Part shown: positions 30,312-36,631 of the stretch, piece after piece
How the letters are laid out: each line of letters begins with the position of its first letter
How positions within the stretch are numbered: the first letter of the stretch is position 1
Assembly: GCA_023430545.1 (NCBI GenBank)
Contig: JAEZAF010000172.1
Location: 1 to 36,631, forward strand
Length of the DNA: 36,631 nt
Direction of reading: 5' to 3'
Source of the DNA: Chloroflexota bacterium
GTDB taxonomy: Bacteria > Chloroflexota > Anaerolineae > Aggregatilineales > Phototrophicaceae
The notes under the pieces: model-generated
The model's input: only the letters and a program-made list of their open reading frames with translations
Database searches by the model: none
What the model was told of the DNA's origin: nothing
Program-made: the position numbers and the translations under genes

Positions 30312-32006
30312 ATGAGCAAAAACAACACCCATAAAATTCCATTTGAGCTGCTGGCCCCGTACAACGAGAATGTGGTGCTGCTTGGCAGTTGGGATGGCTG
30401 GAAGAAGCGTACCAAAATGACACGCGGTGACGATGGTATCTGGCGGGCGGAAGTTGCACTGGCGGATGGCGATTACGAATATCGGTTCGAACTCAAATCC
30501 AACAGCTATTTCGCGCTCGGCCAGACGGTCAGCGTGAGTGACCCTAAAGCGGTTGAGTACACGCTCGATACGCATGAGAATTCCATCATCCGCGTGAAGG
30601 ACGGCAAGCCGGTCACCGTCTCGTATGAATGGAAGCACAACGATGTCCCGCTGCCCGATAACCGTGACCTGATTATCTATGAGGCGCATGTCCGCGACTT
30701 TCGCGGTGGACAGGGCGACGAAGACGGACGCGGCACGTTTCAGGGCATGATCGAACGCCTCGACTATCTGGTCGATCTGGGGATCAATGCCATCGAACTG
30801 ATGCCGGTTAACGAATTTCCGGGGGATTACAGTTGGGGCTACTCGCAGAGCAGCATCTACGCGATCGAGAACAGCTACGGCACACCGGATGAGCTGTGCG
30901 CACTGGTGGATGAATGCCACGCACGCGGGATACGGGTCATCAATGACGCGGTCTATAATCACATGGACAAGGACGCCCCGCTGACACAGATCGACTACGC
31001 GTACTGGTTCTATACCGAAAACCCGGACGACGCGGAACTCCAGTTCGGCCCGAAGTTCAATTACGAACACTTCGACGCCAACCTTCAGCGCTTCCCGGCA
31101 CGTGATCACGTCATGGGATCGATCCTGTACTGGGTAAACAACTATCACATCGACGGCATCCGCTTTGACGCGACCCGCGCCATTAAGCACTACGATCTGC
31201 TGGACTGGATGCACGATCAGGTGCATGAGTACATCAACTTCAAGCCGTTCTTCACAATTGCCGAGCATGTCCCACAGGACCCGACGATTGTGGGGCCGAG
31301 CGGTCCGATGGATGCGGCATGGCACGAGAACTTCTCCAAGCAGTTGATGTGCACTATCCTCGGCATCCCGAAGGACGGACGCGAACCGTTTGACACCTCG
31401 GCGCTGATCAATGTGCTGGACGGACGGCGCGAAGGCTTTATCGATGTGTATCACACCGTCAAGTACATCGACAATCACGATCAGGATCGCATCATGTGGC
31501 AGTTGGGGACGTATGCCAACACCTTCGATGATGCGGCCTTCCGGCGGATAAAGATGGGCGCGGCTATTCTGATGACTGCCCCCGGCATACCGATGCTGTG
31601 GATGGGGCAGGAATTCGGCTTCCCGGCGGAGCGCACGCTGGACTCCCGCCCGATTGCATGGGGGCTGCTGGAGAACCAGCGCAATCAGGGCCTGCTGGAA
31701 CATTACAAACACCTGATCCGCGTCCGCAAATCCAACCCCGCGCTGACAAGTTCGAATTTCGATGTGGTCGCGGATATGCCGGATCGCAGCATCATCGCGT
31801 ACAAGCGCTGGAATGATGAGGGCAATATCGTCCTGACGGTGGCGAACCTGAAGGATGAATACGCGGGCGAATTCGAGGTGGGCAATGACGGTCTTGAGGA
31901 CGGCACATGGCGCGAGATGATCTTCAATTACGAGGTTCAGATTCAGGGCGGCGTGCTGAGAGATACCCTTGGGCCGAGTGAGGTCAAGATCTACATCCGC
32001 CAGTAA
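30312..32006 (+). CDS. GH13 family enzyme with N-terminal CBM48 (branching-enzyme-like)
   Basis: A 564-residue alpha-amylase-superfamily enzyme. Residues 8-85 form an Early-set/CBM48 domain (NVVLLGSWDGW, WRAEVALADGDYEYRF). The catalytic barrel has all four regions: I NDAVYNH (211-217), II GIRFDATRAI (nucleophile Asp286), III FTIAEHV (acid/base Glu318) and IV YIDNHDQDR (Asp390), plus IYEAHVRDF near the barrel start. A short C-terminal beta domain follows. CBM48 plus this barrel fits glycogen branching or debranching enzymes, but it is shorter than typical GlgB, so the reaction is left open. No signal peptide, hence cytoplasmic. It is followed by a good terminator and so is monocistronic. Confidence 0.9.
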   Translation: MSKNNTHKIPFELLAPYNENVVLLGSWDGWKKRTKMTRGDDGIWRAEVALADGDYEYRFELKSNSYFALGQTVSVSDPKAVEYTLDTHENSIIRVKDGKPVTVSYEWKHNDVPLPDNRDLIIYEAHVRDFRGGQGDEDGRGTFQGMIERLDYLVDLGINAIELMPVNEFPGDYSWGYSQSSIYAIENSYGTPDELCALVDECHARGIRVINDAVYNHMDKDAPLTQIDYAYWFYTENPDDAELQFGPKFNYEHFDANLQRFPARDHVMGSILYWVNNYHIDGIRFDATRAIKHYDLLDWMHDQVHEYINFKPFFTIAEHVPQDPTIVGPSGPMDAAWHENFSKQLMCTILGIPKDGREPFDTSALINVLDGRREGFIDVYHTVKYIDNHDQDRIMWQLGTYANTFDDAAFRRIKMGAAILMTAPGIPMLWMGQEFGFPAERTLDSRPIAWGLLENQRNQGLLEHYKHLIRVRKSNPALTSSNFDVVADMPDRSIIAYKRWNDEGNIVLTVANLKDEYAGEFEVGNDGLEDGTWREMIFNYEVQIQGGVLRDTLGPSEVKIYIRQ

Positions 32007-32059
32007 ACGCCAAAAACGTGCTTGTTGCGGCACCCATAGTACAGCCTGAAACCTACTAT

Positions 32060-32093
32060 AAAAGCGTGACGGTCCAGCACCGATCACGCTTTT
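32060..32093 (+). terminator. Intrinsic terminator after the GH13 gene
   Basis: AAAAGCGTGA pairs with TCACGCTTTT, with an inner CGGT/ACCG helix and one bulged A; the right arm ends in a T-run. It separates the GH13 gene from the signalling operon that starts at 32109. Confidence 0.75.
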
Positions 32094-32108
32094 GTATCAT
32101 AATGAAAA

Positions 32109-34148
32109 ATGGAGAAGCAGGACGGTAAGGTAAATCCCCTGATGAAACAGACTTCTGATAAAAATCCGCCTGGCCTGAGAATGCTTAACATACAGCCGCG
32201 ACGCCTGACCAATCTCGACCGCGTGGTGATCAGTCTGGTGCTGAGCGGCGCAGCGGCCCTGTTTACGATGGTGTTCCTGCCCTATCTTGAGACCACACGC
32301 CTGCTGTTTTACGTCTTCGCGACGGCGGTCAGCGCGTGGTGGGGCGGCTTCATCAGCGGGACGATTACGGCGGTGGTGGGCATCTGCCTGTCGCACCTCA
32401 TCCCCGAAAATACCATCAGCCAACTGCTGACAGTGCCTGAAGTCTTTATTCAGGCGCTGTTATTTCTGATTCTATCGATGTTCCTCAGCTATCTGGAGAG
32501 CTTTCGTCAGCGCTATGAATCGCTGCTGGAATTCACGCGGACGGAGCTGGAAACCATCCTGAACGGCGTGGACGATGGTATCACGGCGCAGAACCCGGAC
32601 GGCACCTATATCTATGTCAACGAAGCTGCCGCCGACATCCTCGACTTCTCATCCGCCGAGGTGCTGAAGCAGATCACACCGGCACAGATGGCCGCGCATA
32701 TGAGCTTCCTCGATGATCAGGGCCAACCAGTGGAGTATGAGGATCTGCCCGCACGGCAGGCGCTGAAGTTCGGCGCACCCTTCTCGGAAGACCTGCACCT
32801 GAGCTTCGAAAACTCTGATGAAGACCGCTGGGTACGGGTGAAATCGACACCGATTACAGACGACAGCGGGCAGCCGAGGCTGATTCTGTCCGTGCTGCGC
32901 GACATCACACAGCGGCGGTTCTTTGAAGAGGAACTGCTCAGCCTGATGGCGATCATCGACCATGAGCATGAGCGCCTGAGCACGATTATGCGCAATGTGC
33001 CGGGGATCATCTGGGAAGATACCGCACCACCAGACACCCCCGAAGCCAATATCTCGTTTATCAGTGAATACGCGGAGAGGCTGCTCGGTTACCCGATCAG
33101 TGAGTGGCAGGACAGCCGCAACATCTGGGAAACGATCATCCCGCAGGATGTCTTTCCGGTCATTATGGAACAGACGATGGCCCTTTCCAGAGAAGGTGAT
33201 TCCGGCATGCTTCAGTTTCCGGTCATCGCACAGGACGGACGCAGGCGTGATATGGAAGCGTCGATTACCTTCATCCGTGATACCGGCGGGACGGTGACGG
33301 GTGTGCGCGGTGTGATGATGGATGTGACCGAGCGCAAGCGGTCCGAACGGCTGCTGGAAAAAACCACCGAGGAGCTGCGCCGGTCGAATGCCGAGCTTCA
33401 GCAGTTCGCCTATATCGCCTCGCATGACCTGCAGGAACCGCTGCGGATGATCACGAGCTACCTTCAGCTTATCGAGCGGCGGTATAATCCCCTGCTGGAT
33501 GACGATGGGCGCGAATTCATCCATTACGCTGTGGATGGCGCCACGCGCATGAAAGCCCTGATCAACGACCTGCTGACGTACTCAAGGGTGCAGACACAGC
33601 AGCGGGAATTCACCCTCTTCCCGCTGGAAAACGCGCTGCAAACCGCCATGCGCAGCCTGAAAGTTGTCATCGAAGAAAACCATGTCACAATAAAGTATGA
33701 TACACTGCCGCAGGTATACGGTGATGAGATCCTGATTTCCCAGTTATTACAGAACCTGCTGAGCAATGCGATCAAGTTCAAACGGGAAGACCCGGTCGAG
33801 ATCAGCATCCGCACCAGCAAGGCAAAATCGGGCTGGTGGGAAGTCGTTTTTGCGGATAACGGTATCGGGATTGCACCGGAATATTTCGAGCGGATCTTTG
33901 TCATCTTTCAGCGCCTGCATACACGGGAAAGCTATCCCGGAACAGGAATCGGGCTGGCGATCTGCAAAAAAGTGGTGGAACGGCACGGCGGGAACATCTG
34001 GCTGCACTCCGAAGTGGATCGTGGGACAACCTTCCACTTCACGCTGCCCGCATCCGCCAGCGCGTACCATCAGGTGACGCGCGAGTTCATGCGGCAGCAG
34101 GCTCACCTGAGCAGCGCAGGAAGTCTCACCAGCGAGTTGAAACCGTGA
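32109..34148 (+). CDS. Membrane PAS-domain histidine kinase
   Basis: A 679-residue sensor kinase. Residues 38-130 contain about four hydrophobic helices resembling the DUF4118/KdpD-type sensor domain. Two PAS domains follow (about 145-270 with GVDDGITAQNPDGTYIYVNEAAADIL, and 285-408 ending VRGVMMDVTERK). The HisKA domain has the phospho-accepting His439 (YIASHDLQEPLRM). The ATPase domain has N-box LLSNAIKF (Asn553), DNGIGI (583-588) and GTGIGLA (611-617). The HisKA/ATPase part resembles the Cph1-type kinases that pair with small Rcp1-like receivers, and such a receiver follows. The start at 32109 lacks a clear ribosome site; ATGs at 32142 and 32181 are alternatives. Confidence 0.9.
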   Translation: MEKQDGKVNPLMKQTSDKNPPGLRMLNIQPRRLTNLDRVVISLVLSGAAALFTMVFLPYLETTRLLFYVFATAVSAWWGGFISGTITAVVGICLSHLIPENTISQLLTVPEVFIQALLFLILSMFLSYLESFRQRYESLLEFTRTELETILNGVDDGITAQNPDGTYIYVNEAAADILDFSSAEVLKQITPAQMAAHMSFLDDQGQPVEYEDLPARQALKFGAPFSEDLHLSFENSDEDRWVRVKSTPITDDSGQPRLILSVLRDITQRRFFEEELLSLMAIIDHEHERLSTIMRNVPGIIWEDTAPPDTPEANISFISEYAERLLGYPISEWQDSRNIWETIIPQDVFPVIMEQTMALSREGDSGMLQFPVIAQDGRRRDMEASITFIRDTGGTVTGVRGVMMDVTERKRSERLLEKTTEELRRSNAELQQFAYIASHDLQEPLRMITSYLQLIERRYNPLLDDDGREFIHYAVDGATRMKALINDLLTYSRVQTQQREFTLFPLENALQTAMRSLKVVIEENHVTIKYDTLPQVYGDEILISQLLQNLLSNAIKFKREDPVEISIRTSKAKSGWWEVVFADNGIGIAPEYFERIFVIFQRLHTRESYPGTGIGLAICKKVVERHGGNIWLHSEVDRGTTFHFTLPASASAYHQVTREFMRQQAHLSSAGSLTSELKP

Positions 34149-34219
34149 CGCAGATCCATACAATACCTGTAAGGCTGTCGCATCCCATATGCTGACAGCG
34201 ATTTGTGATATGAGGGACT

Positions 34220-34657
34220 GTGGCTGAAATGAAAGCTGTTGAAATTCTGTTGGTGGAGGATAATCCGGGGGATGTACGCCTCACCAGAGAGGCCCTGAAA
34301 GAGGGTAAGATGCATAATAACCTGAGTATTGTTCAGGACGGCGTCGAAGCGCTGCGCTTTCTGCGTAAGGAAGGGAATTACGCCAGCGCCCCCACCCCGG
34401 ATATTATCCTGCTGGATCTGAACCTGCCACGTATGCCCGGACATGAAGTGCTGCGCGAGATCAAGAGTGATGAGATGCTGCGGCGCATCCCGATTGTGAT
34501 CCTGACGACTTCTGCCGATGAAGGCGATATTCTGGCAAGCTACGAACTGCACGCGAACTGCTACATCACCAAGCCGGTCGATCTGCAGCAGTTTATCACC
34601 ATTGTCCAGAACATCGAAAACTTCTGGTTCAGCATCGTTAAACTGCCTAACACCTGA
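34220..34657 (+). CDS. Single-domain response regulator, Rcp1-like
   Basis: A 145-residue stand-alone receiver with no output domain. The acidic pocket is Glu13/Asp14 (LLVEDNPGDVRL), the phosphorylation site Asp66 (ILLDLNLPRMPG), the switch Thr near 96 (ILTTS) and Lys118 (YITKPVD). The EDNPGDVRLT start and C-terminal FWFSIVKLP segment are typical of Rcp1-like regulators, the partners of Cph1-type kinases. It probably receives phosphate from the upstream kinase and passes a signal by protein contact. The start is a GTG (34220) with GAGG four bases upstream; an ATG at 34229 would remove three residues. Confidence 0.9.
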   Translation: MAEMKAVEILLVEDNPGDVRLTREALKEGKMHNNLSIVQDGVEALRFLRKEGNYASAPTPDIILLDLNLPRMPGHEVLREIKSDEMLRRIPIVILTTSADEGDILASYELHANCYITKPVDLQQFITIVQNIENFWFSIVKLPNT

Positions 34658-34668
34658 TCTGGAAAACG

Positions 34669-35694
34669 ATGAGCGTGAATATGCGTGTTCTCCTGATTGA
34701 AGATAATCCGGGTGACGCCCTCCTGATTCGCGAAATGCTGCGGGATGCGCGTGACATCGACTTTGCCCTGCAAATCTGCACGACGCTGGCGGACGGCCTG
34801 CAGGAACTGAGTGAGCGCCGCTTCGATGTGATCCTGCTGGATATTGATCTGCCCGACAGCCACGGCATGGAGACGGTCAGCCGGCTGCTCAGCCGCCACC
34901 CGGCCAATCCGGTCGTCGTCCTGACAGGCTTTGACGATCAGGATGTGGCGGTGCTGGCGCTGAAAGCCGGTGCGCAGGACTATCTGGTGAAAGGCGATAC
35001 CACGACCAACCTGCTGGTGCGGTCGATTCGTTATGCGATTGAACGTCACCGGATCGATGTCGCTGAGGCGGAACTGGCCGCGATCAAGGAACGGCAGCGG
35101 CTGGCAAGGGAACTGCACGACTCGGTGAGTCAGACACTGTTTACAGCCAACGTGATGGCGGAGTCGGCGCTGCGGCAGTGGGATCTCAACCCGCAGAAGG
35201 CACGCACACTGGTCGAGGAAGTGCAGCATCTGACGAGCAGCGCGACTGCCGAAATGCGAATTTTGCTTTTGGAACTCCGCCCGGTATCATTAACGCAGAT
35301 CGATTTTCAGCAGCTTGTTGAACAGTTGATTCAGGCCCAGCGAGCGAAGCATCATGTCCACGCCACCTTCAACTGCGACACCGTGCCAGAGCTGTCACCG
35401 GATGTTCAGATCGCGCTCTACCGCATCATTCAGGAAGCGCTGAACAACATGATCAAGCATTCCCGTGCCACAAGCTGTGAGGTTGAAGTCAACTGCGATG
35501 ATAGCTGCATCGATATCATCATCCGGGATAACGGGCGCGGATTCGATGTGGCGGCGGCTTCTCCAACCAGTTTCGGCCTGAGCATTATGCATGAGCGAGC
35601 AGAGGCCATCGGTGCGCAGTTTCACATTCAAAGTTCACCCGGTGAAGGGACTGTGATCCGGGTCATCTGGCGTCTTGAAGAAGAAGGCGAGTAA
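34669..35694 (+). CDS. Receiver-HisKA_3 hybrid histidine kinase
   Basis: A 341-residue soluble protein with an N-terminal receiver (residues 5-125: EDNPGDALL, Asp58 in LLDIDLPDSHG, Lys108 in YLVKGD), then a NarX-type HisKA_3 dimerisation domain with His150 (LARELHDSVSQTLF) and an ATPase domain (EALNN 256-260, DNGRGF 287-292, FGLSIMHERAEAIG). Having the receiver before the kinase and no membrane segment suggests a relay step: it may take phosphate from an upstream kinase and then signal to the NarL-type regulator that follows. It starts 11 bases after the Rcp1-like gene. Confidence 0.9.
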   Translation: MSVNMRVLLIEDNPGDALLIREMLRDARDIDFALQICTTLADGLQELSERRFDVILLDIDLPDSHGMETVSRLLSRHPANPVVVLTGFDDQDVAVLALKAGAQDYLVKGDTTTNLLVRSIRYAIERHRIDVAEAELAAIKERQRLARELHDSVSQTLFTANVMAESALRQWDLNPQKARTLVEEVQHLTSSATAEMRILLLELRPVSLTQIDFQQLVEQLIQAQRAKHHVHATFNCDTVPELSPDVQIALYRIIQEALNNMIKHSRATSCEVEVNCDDSCIDIIIRDNGRGFDVAAASPTSFGLSIMHERAEAIGAQFHIQSSPGEGTVIRVIWRLEEEGE

Positions 35695-35702
35695 GGGAAC
35701 AC

Positions 35703-36347
35703 ATGACTGGCACAGAAAAGATCCGTGTCCTGATCGTCGATGATCATTACATGGTACGCAAGGGACTGATCGTCCTGCTTGAGAACTTCACCGATGAGTT
35801 CGAAGTCGTCGGGGATGCCGGAAATGCCGAAGATGCCGTCTATCTGGCAAAGCAGTTTCAGCCGCATGTGGTGCTGATGGATATGATTATGCCGGAAACG
35901 GACGGCGTCGGCGCGACGCAGAAGATCCGCGCTGAATGCCCCAACTCGCAGGTAATCGCGCTGTCCAGCTTCAGCGAAGAAGAACAGATTCAGCGCGCCC
36001 TGAAAGCCGGGGCGATCAGCTATCTGATGAAGAATGTCTCGGTCGATGAACTGGCGAACGCGGTCCGCAAGGCGGCCACGGGTCAGTCGATCCTCTCACC
36101 GGAAGCGGCGCAGGTGCTGATCCGTGCGACCACCCGCCCGCAGGCTATCGGCCATGATCTGACCGAACGTGAACGCGAAGTGCTGGTGCTGATGAAAGAA
36201 GGCCTGAACAACCGCCAGATCGCCGATCAGCTTGTGATCAGCAACTCGACGGTCAAGAACCATGTCAGCAATATCCTTGCCAAGCTCGGGACCTCCAGCC
36301 GCACGCAGGCGGTCGCGCTGGCCGTTGAGAATAAGATCGTCGATTAG
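35703..36347 (+). CDS. NarL/FixJ-type response regulator with LuxR helix-turn-helix
   Basis: A 214-residue DNA-binding regulator. The receiver has DDH at residues 13-15, the phosphorylation site Asp60 (VVLMDMIMPETDG) and Lys110. Residues 152-208 form a LuxR-type HTH: LTEREREVLVLMKEGLNNRQ and STVKNHVSNILAKLG. HisKA_3 kinases normally phosphorylate this class, so the preceding gene is the likely partner. AGGGA lies five bases before the ATG, eight bases after the kinase stop. Target genes are not evident. Confidence 0.94.
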   Translation: MTGTEKIRVLIVDDHYMVRKGLIVLLENFTDEFEVVGDAGNAEDAVYLAKQFQPHVVLMDMIMPETDGVGATQKIRAECPNSQVIALSSFSEEEQIQRALKAGAISYLMKNVSVDELANAVRKAATGQSILSPEAAQVLIRATTRPQAIGHDLTEREREVLVLMKEGLNNRQIADQLVISNSTVKNHVSNILAKLGTSSRTQAVALAVENKIVD

Positions 36348-36361
36348 AAGCCTTAACTGAA

Positions 36362-36387
36362 GCGGGGACGGCAGTGCCGTGTCCCTA
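36362..36387 (+). repeat. Dispersed hairpin ending in TGTCCCTAA, copy 4
   Basis: GGGGACGGCA and TGCCGTGTCCC form a hairpin like those at 7741-7768 and 23898-23926. It begins 15 bases after the regulator stop and may mark the end of the signalling operon transcript. Confidence 0.6.
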
Positions 36388-36404
36388 AATCCTCGGATGT
36401 GCAG

Positions 36405-36631
36405 GGGACGGAAGAATCCGGCCCCATATGCACCAAGTTAAGGATTTGCAATGCGGAAAAGCACCTCCTATCCCCGACCCTATCCCGGTGCAATAAGTTG
36501 CACTACCCAGTGCGCGTCCGACGGGAAGTGCATCCGTCGTCCACTTCGAGGGAAAGGGTGAAAAACAGGTCACGGTGGTAGTCAATTCCCTTCCCTCGGA
36601 ATGCAAATCGAAGATTTGCCGAGTGGGGGAA
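36405..36631 (+). repeat. Long intergenic repeat, copy 2, running off the window
   Basis: It shares with 1105-1326 the blocks GAATCCGGCCCC-ATATGCA, CCAAGTTAAG, a TTGCAATGC-like block, CTCCTA and, near the end, CCCTTCCCTCGG followed by GCAAATC-GAA-GATTTGC and CGAGTGG. The last part forms a hairpin. The element reaches the window edge and may continue. Confidence 0.5.

Noticed and set aside
30303..32087. A 594-codon open frame on the minus strand opposite the GH13 gene
   Set aside because: The plus strand shows all four GH13 catalytic regions; the antisense frame has no recognisable pattern and follows from codon bias.

Overview
The window looks like a chromosomal segment of a free-living bacterium with moderately high GC, most likely a member of the Chloroflexota (Anaerolineae-like). 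This is inferred from gene content: an ABC-2 exporter of the COG4586/4587/3694 type, a branched phenolic-lipid type III PKS operon, small YtxH/CsbD/DUF1328 stress proteins, an Rcp1-like response regulator and a large secreted multidomain protein. No rRNA, tRNA, ribosomal protein or phage hallmark gene is present to fix the taxonomy, so the lineage is a guess. No CRISPR array, integrase or transposase was seen.

Layout. 0-0.8 kb: a LysE/RhtB exporter. 0.8-1.7 kb: about 930 bases without a gene, packed with palindromes and dispersed repeats. 1.7-5.9 kb (minus strand): a four-gene operon UbiA prenyltransferase - methyltransferase - flavoprotein - type III PKS, resembling alkylresorcinol/alkylquinone (srsABC-like) loci with a prenyltransferase added. 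6.0-9.7 kb (plus): a peptide/nickel-type ABC importer (binding protein and two permeases, no ATPases). 9.7-10.25 kb: repeats and a possibly structured RNA. 10.25-13.4 kb: a 1056-residue secreted protein with an internal module duplication. 13.5-15.5 kb (minus): an M24 peptidase and a UlaG-like metallo-beta-lactamase-fold hydrolase. 15.8-21.75 kb (plus): one ABC ATPase, three paralogous permeases plus a fourth permease of a different subfamily, then a CopD-like membrane protein. 21.8-23.9 kb: a ClC chloride channel/transporter with CBS pair and RCK_C domain. 24.0-28.6 kb (minus): a CorA-like protein with an altered GMN motif and a run of small envelope/stress-type proteins (YtxH twice, DUF1328, CsbD, YdaT/DUF2188, DUF2383). 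28.85-32.0 kb (plus): an AI-2E family permease and a GH13 enzyme with CBM48. 32.1-36.35 kb (plus): a four-gene signalling operon (PAS kinase, Rcp1-like receiver, receiver-HisKA_3 kinase, NarL-type regulator).

The most unusual material is not protein coding. At least four dispersed repeat families sit only between genes: (i) trinucleotide-stem palindromes (GCA-rich arms around a CACAAAA/TTTTGTG core) found near a conserved element with a TTAAGGT..CCGG..CCTTA palindrome followed by GCAC-nnAT-GTTC (three loci); (ii) a small hairpin family ending in TGTCCCTAC (four or five loci); (iii) a longer element at about 1.1 and 36.4 kb, containing CCCCATATGCA and a CCCTTCCCTCGG cruciform; (iv) a local duplicated hairpin unit at 26.25-26.43 kb. 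Together with the UbiA-containing phenolic-lipid operon, the triplicated ABC permeases and the compact stress-protein block, these are the points most worth following up. All functional statements are based on motif recognition by eye, without database searches.
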